Shown here piece after piece: positions 23,773-38,700 of a DNA stretch of 64,000 bases. Under the pieces are notes generated by a model. That model was not told the DNA's origin and did not search any database. It saw only the letters and a program-made list of their open reading frames with translations. This stretch comes from Siphonodentalium dalli. Its lineage: Eukaryota > Mollusca > Scaphopoda > Gadilida > Siphonodentaliidae. Each line of letters starts with the position of its first letter. Within the stretch, counting starts at the first letter, position 1. The DNA lies in contig CP136061.1 of the NCBI GenBank assembly GCA_032622095.1, forward strand, positions 26,102,991 through 26,166,990. The letters are read 5' to 3'. Both the position numbers and the translations under genes were made by a program.

Positions 23773-26700
23773 GTAAGTGTATACATATATACAGTATCCT
23801 GAAATAAGTAATTGGTTATCTTCAATGCGGTGAACTATTTCATTCAAATCGTGTTTGTATGACTCCGAATCGTGATATTTAGTTATTATTATTTATATAT
23901 GTTAGTCAGTAAGTCAAATCAGTCATTTGGCCAATTGCCTAAAATTTTCAGATATTGACTGTAACACACACACACACATATATATATATATACATATATA
24001 TATATATTGGTTTTTTTTTCATCGGATATAAAGAATGTCAAATGTCCATCATATTTTGGTCCATTTGAAGTTTGATAATGACTTCCCCCTCAATATACAG
24101 ATCACATAGCATGGACAGCTTTTAGATTCTGAGACCCCCCTTAATATACAGATCACATAGCATGGACAGCTTTAATATACATATCACATAGCATGGCCAG
24201 CTTTAATATACAGATCACATAGCATGGACAGCTTTAATATATAGATCACATAGCATGGACAGATTTAATATACAGATCACATAAGATGGACAGCTTTTAT
24301 ATACATATCACATAGCATGGACAGCTTTAATATACATATCACATAACATGGACAGCTTTAGATTCAGTCTAGCAACATCATATTTATTCGTTACTATTCT
24401 GATCAGTTTATTCATCAGTACTTCCCACTGTTTTAATATTTCTAGAAAAGCTTGGTTTGTTAGTTTACAAATCATCCACAGCTCAATGTGACATATGCAT
24501 TGTTCATCGTGATCTGGTGACGACAACGCCCTAAAACCTAACAAAGAAAAACTACAAAATATGTATTTCTATTCGCAATACAATCGTTATATTATATTGT
24601 TTATTTTACCAACAATAGACGTGCGTCTGTCCTCAGTAGACGGTTGTCCACATAATATGATGTACTGTGCAAGTCGATTTGGTCTGCAAGTTCCCTACTC
24701 GGTAGCTCATTTATGTTGTATCCATGGTTATGACCAAAAGGGGACCAAGTGCAATTCAAAGTAATCAGTATAAACGTTTATAACTTCCCTCGCATTAGAT
24801 TGTTGTTGTGTGAATATGTTGACCCTGTGATAATTTGGACAAAAAAACTCTAACCTAGAGGCTTATGTTCCTATTTTTATCGATTTACAAAAGCAGTAAA
24901 TTGATCCAGATCTGGTATATCCGGCAGCATAAGATCATTTACAAAACGTGGTGTCAGACAAGAAACATGATTACTTTTGCTAGTCTATACTGAATGCTTA
25001 AACTCTATGTATTATGGTTGTAAACCATTATTATTATTATGTCAGAATCTGTTTTCTGCAAAGTAATATTTCACCTAGCATTTTGGCAAATAAAACATCT
25101 ATTATCTGGACACAAGTAGTGGTGCTGTGTTCGTGGTTATTGTTATCAATCTATTCTTCCACACTACATGTAACGACATACCAGAAATGCATCATTTAAG
25201 CTACGCGAGTGTAATGTTATGATATTGTTCTGCATTATTTAAAAACAATATAATTATTTACTCGCATTTGTGGCTAGTTGTTTTATAAACAAACCTTTGC
25301 ATGTCTTAACAACTTGTAAGTTGGTCTGATAAATCCATGTAGGATATCATGACGTACATAATAACGTTTGGGACATTTTGATCGCGAAATTGCAGTGAGT
25401 CGACTCATGTACTAATCACTCAAGCCATTCCAATAAAAATGCCAACAGCATCGTGTGTTTATTATACACATTCATAGATCCTGGAAGTTGTATGGAACTC
25501 GGAACATTGGAAAATCATTTAAGGTCGTGTTTCGTGGCTGTTTTGTGAATCAGCAAATACTTTTTGAAAATTAAAATGTTCCACGTTCATCGTGCTCAAT
25601 ATTTTCCCGAAAATTCGTGATTGTTCCCCCAAATTACACGAACTGGCGTTAGCGCTATGATTTTTCCCGGACATGGCGCAAATCAAATTATCACAAACCA
25701 AATGATTTTGCAAAAGTAACTAGAAACTCGTTGCTCTCCTGTAACAATGCTATTTCCTGAAATGGCATTTATGTTTTTGCTTTAGCCAGGGATATTACGT
25801 AGTGAATTCTCAATGCATATGTACATAAATATTTTTTTTATGTTATAGTCATACATTTTTTTCTGAATACGCATATACATTCCACTCATTTGCATAAATG
25901 CCAAATAGAACTGTCAATTAATCAAGCAATCAGTATCGATCATAACAACGGCCCAAGGAACTCATCGATTCGTCAATTTAAATATTAGAAGATCCCGTGA
26001 AGAAAAGTCTGGAAAATTATGCACTCTGAGCACTACAAATTCTCTGAATGTTACCCACACTGGCGATAAGGTGATTTCAAGCCAGTCGTGTGACATGCCC
26101 ATACATATTATACAATATAACAATATAGTGAATATACATTAAGTGAATGTGATATAAAATAATGCACATTGTCAAGTCTGTTATAATAAGCTTCGTGTGT
26201 TGGGGACCAATGAAAGCAGACATGTTTGATATGAATCATAAATACATCCACCCATTACAAATACCGTCTAAACTGTATTATACATATTATGTTGTAGCTC
26301 TCCGTACTGCTAACATGTTTGCATCATAAATGTACAATATCATATTTATTTTATGTTTATTTTAAGGCGATATGATTATGGGGCAACAGCTCCTGACCAC
26401 AAGCTTCCTCGTACGACAACCACTGATCAAGGTGTGTTACATATCCTCAATCTTAATAATGTTCCTATATAACTCTGCAATTTTTTCCGAAGAATATCCA
26501 CTTGGCGTCACTGATTGGAAATTAAATACATATACACTATTTCAAAAATTAACAGATGCCTGTTTCGAAAGTCAGTAGGTGATGGTACAGGTGTATGAAA
26601 GTCAGTAGATGATGGTACAGAGGTATGACAGTCGGTAGATGATGGTACAGGGGTATGAAAGTCGGTAGATGATGGTACTTGGATATGAAAGTCGGTAGAT

Positions 26701-29700
26701 GATGGTACAGGGGTATGAACCGGCCATATTTAGAGGATATCACTTGGTTTGTTTGATACTGGGCCCCGATATTAGCCCATTGTAACCTCATATCAGTCTG
26801 AGACCGAAGTCAATCCATTTGCCAACAGATTCGTGTTTTATTATTATTATATTTCAGTATAATTAGATATATACTCAGCAAGTTAAATACGTGGGCAATA
26901 ATACTGACTATTAGACGCCCAGTGTATGTTACTTTAAACTCGGGAAATGAGTTAAAAATCACAGTTTTTCTAAATGTGGAAATATGGATTAAAATACCTT
27001 ATTAATTAACTTGGAAAACAAGACTTCCAATTCTGAACAAAATAGACAGTTTATGTTGTGCATCTCGGGATACCTGACATTTGCCCATAGGTTTGTTTAT
27101 GTTCCCTGTGACACAGTCGCATAGGACATGTACACATTTACACACTTAATTTAATTCCAGTTCGAATGTTGTTCTTGTATCGTTCCAGAAATCAATCTGC
27201 AAGTTCTGGACTGGCGGATAAAAATCGAACAACTGGGAGGTTATATCAAACATCTCTCATTGGGTACAAATTATTCTCAACAATTTGAGGTAATTGTTAT
27301 ATTATACAAGGATTGCAATAGGTATTCCTCCATAAAAATACCAAATGTGGAATGCTAGCAATAACATTGAATAAACTCACAGTAGATATGCTTATTGTGC
27401 AATTACACCAGTACCTTATCATAGATGTGATCATAGATTATGTTTTTGCTGACAAAATTACAACGCATATGGAATAATTATATTATGCCATTATTGAACA
27501 TTAAGAGAATGAAAAGTCAATATCTATTACTAGTTGTATACAGCCCGACATTAGTATGATTCTAAGAACCACATAATATATTGTTTTAATTGAGAAACCA
27601 CTAAGCTCGTATTCACCAATTGGGTTTATTTTATAACTGTTCCAGGTAGTTTATAACCGGCGAGACTTAATGCGAAGCTATCTGTGTACCACCAGGGCTT
27701 GTATTCACCTACTGGGTTTATATAAACAAGGCTGTTATCCAGGGCGAGGCTTAATGCAAAGCTATGTGCATACCGCAAGGGCCTGTATTGACCCACTGGT
27801 GTTATATCTTGTCCAGGCAGTTTATACCGGGTGAGACACAATGCGCAGATATCTGTATAACACCCGGGCTCGTATACACCAACTGGGTTTATATATAGTC
27901 GAGGTAGTTTATACCTGGCGAGGCTTAATGCGAAGCTTTATGTGTAACACCAGAGCTCGTATTAACCAACTGTGTTTATAAAGTCCAGGCTGTTTATACA
28001 GGTTGAGGCTCAATGCGAAGCTATCTGTGTAGCACCAGGGCTTGCCTTCAACAACCGGATTTATGCATGGTCCAGGTTGTTTACACATAGAGAATGAAAT
28101 CACAGGGTTGAATCTACCAGTTGGTGACTTTTAGCCCTGATATTCCTAGATATATTTGTTACACTTATTAGTGCTATTTATTTGTTTTATTATCTGAATA
28201 TAATACACATATGGGTTATCAGGGTCTGAAAATCCGACGCAAATCCTATCGGATGTACCAATATGAATTTCGTCAGATTTTCAAAGAGAATGATTCATTA
28301 ATTCAAGATTCAATATACTTTGTTTCAGATTTTGCTCAACACCGTGAACAGGGGTATCTTCATGCTCCGATCATATCTGGCCACATGACACCCAAACTCT
28401 GGGAATAACTATGCCCGTGCCTGGGGAAAACTAATCACTGCCACTTAAACCTTGAAACAACAAACACATATGTGAACATACTACTGTGCTTACCGGCATG
28501 ATTACATTCTTGAATATAAATTTATCAAACACTGTTGCTGCATCACCAGTGCCACACTTAACCACTGGACAACGGGATAACTTGATTATTTCCATTCACG
28601 CCCTGTTATGCAATATCAAAAAATAATACTTATACTAAGTAATTTGATCGTTGTAATCAGCAACAAAAGATCGTCATATATGCTTAGAAAATTTTTGTTA
28701 TAATTCTGATGGATAAATTCTAAAGAATTATAAATTTTGTGAAAGAGCTTGGTCCCAGTCGTTCTTTACTGTTTCGTGAAAAACATTTCCTGAAATTGGA
28801 CACGTGTCTTATACGAATGAACGCGGCTTCAATTTGTGACTAATTGCCATACAGCAATTATGTGAAGTGCAATAGTGTAATCAATTTGACATCATATGCC
28901 ATTAATATCAGCATGCATATATGATAATCTGACATATGCCATTAATAGCAGCATGCATATATGATACTAAATGAATTCGAGATAATAAATATTGAATGCT
29001 TTGCATCGCAATGACGAACAAAACGCAAGTTTGAAATGCTACGTGACATTTAATTAATTAAGTGTACTATTGGGAGGGATGTATTGTGTTGTGGTAGTTG
29101 AACAGATTGTTTGAACCGCACCGGGAACCTGTTCTCGCTTATTGTGAACGATCACAGCGCTGTATCCCACAATAACACCCATTCGCTGCATTACTTTCCT
29201 ATAATTATTAAGATTTTGATTATTTATTCCCATAAAACTATGAGTGTATTCTTATTTATTTTCACAGAATCTGCCGAAAATTTGAGAGTAAACCTACAGC
29301 ACAATAAGTCAGCTCTATATAAGATTTCCATGCACTTAGCAATGATAATTATTATGCTGACCGCTTTAGTGATTAGGTCAAATTAGGTCAACAATTTCAG
29401 ACGTCCTGTTCGTGTTATGGTATGTGTTATTGTGCTATGAAACGATTGACCCAATTGGCACTTGACCAGTATGCCGAATAGGATTCAGTGTAACGCAGAC
29501 AGGCATATATAAATCCAATAAGTATTGATATCAATGAACAGCTGTGTGTTTATCTGTGACACTGTGACAATTTGTGGCCTTTTATAAATTTTTATCCATA
29601 CTCTTGATTTAACCTCATTTTGGGCCACATCTGGATGTATACTAGACGGAAATACAATAATTTCACATCAACTAACAGTAGTCAAAGCAAACCGAAGGTC

Positions 29701-32700
29701 GTAAACATGTTTTACGACATTGTAGTCATATTTTGTACCACTTTCACGAAGATATAGTGATGCCTTAATATATCGTTAGCAGTAGAGCAACATCCCTAAC
29801 TGACATATACACTTTAAGAAAATATGAGGTTGGCATATTTGCTTGCGGTTTCCGAAAAGTGTTATATCCACATCTGATGTAGAAGCCAGCGCTTAATCTA
29901 ATTGTTTCCCAATTGCCACAACATATTAAGGTATTTTATTAAAGTAATCATATATAGTTGTGCGATGTTCTTACTTGGTGTGTTACAATTTGTATAGCAT
30001 TATTATTGACCCATTGTTGATTGTCCTATAATTATTAAGATTTTGATTATTTATTCCCATAAAACTGTGAGTGTGTTCTTATTTATTTTCACAGAAGGAT
30101 GTGATGTTTTAAATAAATGCATTTTGCCCCTTTTTGTACCTTGTTATTATCGCGGATCAACATAAATTCAATAAAATTCAGTCGTCAACCCATATCAATA
30201 TACATGGAAAAGATGTGTTACTTTAACGACAACAAATGCAGTTTCATTTTATGATATTGTATTACAGGTTTTGATCAATGTTGACTCAACTGTCTGGATG
30301 GTATAGCAACATATGGACAGGTTTACCATACGATTAGACAGTTTCAATCGGAATATGATATCTGCCAGCATCCCCTTTGTTTGTTTTATATTGTATTATT
30401 GTATAGCTGTTTATAATTTTCCTCTGACTAACGGCATGTAGTTGTATTGAGAGAAAGCATAAAATATAGTCAGTAAGTAATGTGTGTGCATATCGTCTAG
30501 TATGCTGTTTGGTGTTTTAATAAAATCGCCTATATCCTTGCTATGTGTTTGAGATTTATAACATTCCGAAGGAAATAGTGAGCGTACTAATCATTGCTAA
30601 TTTTGGGATCATATTGTCAGGAAACTCGCCCTGTTGTAGTAATGTTCGTGCCTGTATCCTGTATTTTTAATAATGATGTGTCATGTTAACATCAAAAGCG
30701 ATGAATGTTCTCTGGATTCAACTCTTTCTTCATAGGTTCGAGATGAAAAAATGCCATTTCAATGGTACATTTGACATCAATATAATAACATGTTCTTCCC
30801 ATAACTGTCCGGTAATGTAGCATAATTATATTAAGGGTGTTATTGAGGGTGTCTACCGGAATTGCGGATCTGATGTGGGTTCAACTGTGCATTGCTGCTC
30901 TTTATTGTTACATTATTTCGCATAAAAACACAACTCGCACACATATCAGTCATGACTATGTTGTCTCGAAAAGAGATGTGGAAGAGAGCTGTATGAGTAT
31001 CTGCATTGGCAGATGCAATGTGCAAACATGTTGTCAATCATGTAACATATGCTAGCACTGTCAGCATAATACTGTAATGATCACTTGTGATCTGTCAGAA
31101 TATATATACAGATGTTTGACATATGCAATAATATATTTCTCTTAGAAACTGACCCAAGGAGCACTGAAACCATGCACGGCGGCCAAAAACAATGCCAAAT
31201 CAAGGAAGCAAAAACGGTCAATAAGGATATGTGCATGTGAGTGCAACAGTTATGATGACCACTGGATTCAAACCAAGTAAACGTTTAATACATGGGTCCT
31301 GTATTCCTTCAAAATATCACATTCCAGTATGTTTCAAACGATTAGTGTGCACAATATCTGCACGGAATCAAGGATTTATTTAGTCAAACCATTGTAATGT
31401 GATGTCCTAAAATACAGACATACATATAAGTGCTCTATTGTTTAGTATTTGTTTTATGAATCAACAAAAATGTCAGTTATATGATTTCCTACGATTCATT
31501 TGTATATAATATGTGCATGTTATCGAACCAATATATTGTAGTGATGTCTTATTTAGTACTATTTGAATACTATTTATTTACTTATTATCGTATTTTAATG
31601 AATTCATATATTTGGATACCAGAGCCAATAACAAGCAATGTCACTGTGCAAAATGTAAAATATTCAAGAGAAACGACAATTACTTTCATTTGAAATATCA
31701 ATGTCCACACCTTCAATCTACGGAGATAATTAATTTTGTGTGATTGCCCACGTGGAATCTAAGAATATGTTGGGTAGAACATCAGCGCACTGCATAGGTT
31801 AGTTGGTTTATGGATCACCACACATAATGTTAAGACTGTTATACAATGATTTTGTTGAAATATTAAAGAGCATAATCTTCAGTGAGATTTAGTTTGATTT
31901 TGCAATCATTGCTAACATAAATGCAAACCCTTTTCTTCAGATGACCACACAAGAGTCATCCTCAGAGATGACGAAGAATCTCGATTCGTGAATGCGTCAT
32001 ACATTAACGTAAGTCTTCTGTTCACGTTTAATAGATGATTTAAAAAATTAATGTTAGTTCATGCCACGATATGCATCCACTGTCATGCACTATCATGTCT
32101 GAGATTTGCCAGTTGTGGTTGTGGACTCCCATCAGTCCATGACATATGTATAAAGTACACGTAACATGCGTTGTACACTGTGGTATGGTGCAACTGATTG
32201 TGTGAATTAACGACAACCGATAAGCAGCTCACTGATAAGCAGCTCACATACTTCAGCAGATGCATGAGCACAAAGGTTTCAACTTTCCTAAATTACTGGA
32301 ATACGATAGTCTCAAACACCTTCACGAATTACACTATATAGTGTATGCAGCAGTAATAGCAACCGTGACAGGATGGGGGGTCCCAGAGATAAATCTCTAA
32401 CCCAGGTCGAAATATGTTGGTGTCTCTCAATGAATACTACAGGGAAAATTCATTATTTATTAATTAATCAACGGATTTAAATATCTATGTGATAATGTAG
32501 ATATGCAAATCCGCATCAACAAAGATAGATAAGTAATAATCTCACACAACATAATTTCATAAAAAGGCTAACTGAAGTTAATCTAAACTTTCAAAATTAC
32601 TCCAACTGAGAAATATTCAAATCGAGAGAGAACTAAATCGTCTGGTGAAGAAATGCTATATATTTCAAGTGAAATAAGACAACTCTATTTAAAGTTCAAA

Positions 32701-35700
32701 TGAAATTGGACATAACTCTATTTAAAGTTCAAATGAAATTGGACATAACTCTATTTAAAGTTCAAATGAAATTACTCTATTTTAAGTTTCAAGTGAACAG
32801 AGCCACAACTCTATATAAAGCCCAATTGAAATGGGACATAACTCTATTTAAAGTTTCAAATGGAATGAGACATAACTCTACATAAATTTCATGTAAAATG
32901 AGACAATTCTACTTAATGTTTCAAGTTAAATAGGACGTAACTCTATTTAAAGTTTCAAGTAACTATCAAAGATGTTCTTGAGCAACAGTATGCTAGATAT
33001 TCCAAAATTTATTTATTTATTTATTTATTTAAAATTCAATTTGTCAAGTTCCATTATGAATTTTGTTTGGTACAAGCTAACACTTTAGCAGGATGAGTCG
33101 TATCGATGCAATTCATGTTCTCAAGTACGATAAATGACTGAAAAACCAGGCCTCATATACCTGACGGAGGGGTTAAAACAATAGACCAGTCTGAACAGCG
33201 CTCCCGTGGAGAAAGTCCTATTCTGACCAATCACAGGCGAGAACAGACAACAGACATTCCTTTCTAACACTTCCCACAGGACGATATAAATGGCGTACAT
33301 TTTGAATAGACAAAACTCCGCACAAAATGTCTATTAAAGCTTAGATAAATACGCTAATTAAATAGAGAAAATTATATATGATTATTATGATTATTAGAGG
33401 TAAGTTGAGATTTGTAAATGAATGTCACTTTTGTAACTAGAACTGCAGTGGACGAAAGCAAGTTGGCCACACAACCGTAACGAAATACGACTGATAACAA
33501 TTACCTATAGCTAATAATAGTCGTAAATGTTTTGATGGTTGAAAACCCTATTCGCCAAATACGGAGTAAAATAAGATATGTCTAAGTTAAAACTCCGTTC
33601 TTGCGACCACAATGCAGAATTCTGCCCCCGCAATACGCTGATTAGACCACTGTAATCACATACATAATTGACGTTTTATCACATATTTTAATTTAAGAAT
33701 TATTTTCCCTTAAGATTTATTCTGCTTTATTCTGAAAAACTAAGCTGTCTATTTTCAATTACTACGTACTACAAATCGTTGCAGTCAGGACAATTTGTGT
33801 ATGTACATTTGAGATTCAATTGACAAGAAGATAGAATATTTCGAGAGTAGTCATTTTATAATATTGTTGGAAGACGTTTAGTTTGTCTTCCAGTGAATTG
33901 CACATCCTTGGAAGATATTTTTATTATTTATTATGCGCATTTACTTTTTTTGAAGTATGAATACTCTATTTATTTTATTTGAATTTCCCCATATATATAG
34001 CAGTAGCAGATTATCCCGCCACTGGCGGCATTTGTCAGAAACATGACAAAATGAGCGTATATGAGCAAGGACACGGGCACATGCAAAATTGGACCCGATT
34101 TGCAGATTAGCCCGCCACTGGAGATTCGACCCATGGATTTGGTCAATGCATTATTTTATAGTTTTCAAGGTAACCCCGTACAGGCACGCCGACGGCATGC
34201 TGATGCCCGAAATATCATTGCCATGGATTTGGTCGATCCATTATTTTTTGTTTTTCAAGGTAACCCCGTACAGGCACACCGACAGTCACGTCCTGAGTTG
34301 ACCAAACATAACAAATTTCACGTTGCTGCTGATGCCCGAAATATTGCCGAAGTTCATTTGCGGATACCCGTTTCAAGTATTCCCCGTCCCGTGTTGAGCG
34401 CAGAGATTGAGCGAACAAAGCAATCTCGACTCCACATCCCCACCTGGATAATTACTGACCTCTCGACACGTCGCAGAATGCGGAGAACAGATAATTTCCG
34501 GAAAGCTTGCAAACAGCCGTATGCGAAAACACAAGGCAATAAAGAGCGTTATTCGGTTAACAAAACCAAATATGGAAAATTAGCCCACGAACAGCCGTAG
34601 GCGAACCCCAAGGCAATAAAGAGCGTTATTATGTTAAAAATAAGGAGCGTTATTGCGCTAACCACTCCCTGCCAAGGACGTTGACAGGGGGAAGGGAGAA
34701 TGGGTGTTCGGACCTTATGAAAAGCGGTGCGATGACATTACCTCGCAAACAGCCGTAGGCGAACCCCAAGGCAATACAGAGCATTGTTCGGTTAACAAAT
34801 CCAAATATGGAAAATTAAGGAGCGTTATTGCGTTAACCACTCCCTGCCAAGTACGGTGACAGGGGGAAGGGAGAGTGGGTGCTCGGACCTTCTGAAAAGC
34901 GGGGCGATGACACTGTCCGTGGATTTTGACCCTTAGATAGGAAGTTTGGACTCAATCGGTCCAGCCGTTTTCGAGTCTATAACACATATACATATATATA
35001 TACGGAAGTCTCAAAATATATAGTAAATACATCAAATGAATGGATTATTGCATAGTATAACAACTTGAGTGCTTCGCGTGGTAAGATGTGCTTAATTTTA
35101 TTCAGACTAGAGTTTGCACTGGCAATTCTATCACTCTCATGATTTAATTTTTCTATTTTTCATCTAATGTTACACCTAGATATGTTAGATATTGTTCAGA
35201 CCATGTGTTACCAACCTGTGTAATTTCGGCGGTTGTTGATCCTTAATTGATAAATTATCACTCCAATGCGAGTTACACATAGGATGAAAGATAATATATT
35301 TACATTTTGAAGGATTTATTTGTATATAATTTTCACAACACCATTAAAATAATTTAACTATTTCGGTATGCATATACGCTTCTATTTCGTTTATGTCATT
35401 CCCATCTGCATATAGGGTTGTGTCGTCAGAAAATGAAAGTGGTGAGAGGATGTATGCTTCTTTCATATTTTTAACATATGTAGATTAGAAAAAAATAAGG
35501 TCCTCAAATGAACCCGTAATGCACTCCACAGTATGCATCTACAGTTTCAGATATTGTATTTTAAAACATACACGTTATTGTCTGTGAACTAAATAGCTAC
35601 TAAACCAAACGTTTATTAGACCCATAATTCCATAGTGAGATAGATTAAATAAAAGTATTTCATGATGACTAAATGTCGAATCCCTAAATACTTGGGCATT

Positions 35701-38700
35701 ATTTTGTGCATGAGTTGAATTATTGGATGAAAGGTTGGGTGTTTGCTACGGAAACCATACTGGTGTTCGTACAATATATCATTGCCCTTAAGAAAGTCTC
35801 TAAACCTTACAACGTTTTTGCACAATTGTTGACTACAAGCTCGCCATGTTTTAACATAAACTGATAAATGGTAAACTCCCATATAGAGGTCACCCATAGT
35901 ATACATATGAAGTTTGGTGATGAACTGATGAGAAATGTGGGGTGTGCCAAATTAAATTGTTGATGCACGTAAGCACGGACGGATTTTGCCAAGTTGAACG
36001 GAACATGACAACCTGAATATGAACTGCCATGCATCATGGTGATAATTTGTTGTCATATAAATTGGTTTAATGTCATAATGGTTGGCAGACATTGCACGCA
36101 TATTCCTTCATGTTCTCGATAATATGGTGACATCCTCAGATGCGACATAAAACTACACCCGTTAACACCATGAGGAGTCTCACCAAATTAAAAAAAACCC
36201 TTAAGAAAGACTACTGTTACAGATCATGTTAAACTGTATGTCCATACCTTCTGGTGTGTGATTCTGTTTCTCCGCCATATTTGAATCGAGGTTGATCGAG
36301 ATATTATGTAAGCTATTTGATTCTTAGGTTGATACGGAAACCGAACAGCACCAACATTACCTCGCGGCGTGAAGTGACATGAGCTGCATCAATCACATGT
36401 TTGTCATCTCGTGGACTCACGTTCCATTCACTAAATACACTGATAGGATGCGAATAATATTTGACACATATCATCCCCATTGTATAACCCCGTTTACACG
36501 TTTACTTTGTGGCATCAAATTGCCGTTGTGAACTCCATGTCATGTTCCATCCACTGAATCTATACTGATCTATAAATGGGACATAATAAGTGACGATATC
36601 AATGACAATACGTGTCCTAACCATTACACGGTATTGAACAACATCATTATTATATTTACTTTAATACCTCTCCATTTTGTTATTTCTCCTGATATTAGAT
36701 ACTAGCGAGTTGGTTTTCAATCACCCCAATGTGTATGTTAAACTGCCACAGGTGGTGTTATCACACCAAAACTACAGTTAATTCTCTACTTGCATTCGAT
36801 TAGTTACGAAAACAAAACGAACGGGATATATAATACGATGTAAATTTTAAAACATTTCTAAAACGAAAGTGACTATGAGAAAGACTAAAATGTGAAAGTT
36901 ATGTTGTGGGAAATTCAATACTGGGCAGGCAGTTGTGCGGTATAAAGTACTTGATCGCGTGATTCAACAATCGTAATAACACAATGTTGTAATTCTGAAG
37001 ATTGAATGAACTCTAGTATTTGTAACTTAGAATAACACAACATACGATTTAGCTATCGTATTTCTGTATAAACACGAAGCACTCTCATTCAGCTGAAAAT
37101 TCAAAGTGGCTATATACATGCATGCTTACTTTAAGGAGTTCATATCGCATTTGCCTCAAAATAAATGAGGAGTTGTGAACCTACTTGTGTACATGCGTAT
37201 GGATCTAAAATTACTACTTAATTACCTGCACACTTATATCTTAATTAAGTTACAATATGTCGTACTGAGTAAATATTGTTTATCACATACACATTATGTG
37301 TAATTATTCTTTCAGAGTTATGACGCTGAAAAGAGTCACATCGCAATGGCAGGTGAGTCGCATTTAGGACATTTAATATGATTTTTGCGATCGTATTTCA
37401 TATTGCGTATTTCACCTTTTCCACCTCGCATATTTGAATTTGTGGGATCATCATGCCGCCTAAAGTGAATTAGGTGCATGCTGTGCTATATTGCATATAC
37501 ATGTTGCCCGATGTGTTTTATGGGATAAGCCCGCTTCATGTAGTTGACAAAGAGGATAAGCATGCTGCGTGTTGCGATTTATGAGATAAACAAACTGCCT
37601 GGTGTAGGGCCCTGCGAATCGGTAATTCCGGGTGTCCGACATCAAATTTGAATCGAATGAGGACAAGCACTGGGCGGAGAACAATCACAGCTGACCATCG
37701 GATATCCTTCAAATTATTGCTCACATATTTGTCATAAAAGCTGATACTATTTTCGAATATGAAACAAAGAGCGAAGAAAGAGTTCACAGACAAACATTTT
37801 GCGACTCAGACTGACATCGTTCTCATATTTATGTTTGAACGAACAAATAGAAACTAGATATAGCTAAGTCTAACAAGTGACATATAAGTCATCTGAAACA
37901 TTCTAAGCTCAGCCTTTGATGCCGACTATAAAATGAATAATTACTACTGAAGATACACTACTCGCCTACTCTGCAGTGGTGTGTTGTAGTGTGTATACAT
38001 GTATACTAGAATTTATTAATTTTATAGTCGCCAATGACTACACGTATGACTGTATTGCAATGATTTCAGGATTAATGTATGCTGTATCACAAACAACGTC
38101 ATGCATATCAATGCGCATGCACTGCACAACTCGGATGGCAACATTCAATGATTAATTCCGTTTTCTGGGGGTTCAACTCTATATAATCATCATGTGCGTT
38201 TTATTCCTGAAATTAATCAAATATGGCGATACCTGGCTTTCTTATAAATCCGAATGCATTTATGTGAGGGATCATCGTAACTTTTTAATATATGAGGATC
38301 GTTGGATATTAACAGTGTGGGGGGATTCAATGTATTAATATGAAACTAGTTATGACACAAAACACACGTTGTAAGTTAACATAGGTATATAATATATGAA
38401 TGCATGCCAAGAATAGGCCGATTTGAAAATCTACGAATCGGATAGTCGATTTGGTATCCATCTCAAATCTGATCAACGATGCCGACAGCGAATCTTTGAA
38501 GCTTTGCAGGGCCATAGTCTGGTGTGAAGTCGGGGATACACTTGTTGCTTGCTATGATTCAGGGGATAACAAGCTGCTGATGTTATTTAGGGGATACACT
38601 TGTTGTTGATGTGATTTAGGGGATAACATGCTGCCTGGTATGATTTAGGGGATACACTTGTTACTTGATATGATTTAGGGGATAACATGCTGCTGGTGTA

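Noticed and set aside
23587-23847. Open frames on both strands at the transmembrane exon
   Set aside because: Wrong frame or strand. The correct frame is the one giving the hydrophobic helix and RRRR, bounded by splice sites.
28211-28408. 65-codon frame MGYQGLKIRRKSYRMYQYEF as an extra RPTP exon
   Set aside because: The flanking exons already join in phase without it, it has no proper donor, and it matches no family segment.
29267-29386. Cassette exon after TTATTTTCACAG reading ESAENLRVNLQHNKSALY
   Set aside because: A good acceptor but no usable donor in phase, and the acceptor itself is part of a duplicated segment. Kept only as a finding on the duplication.
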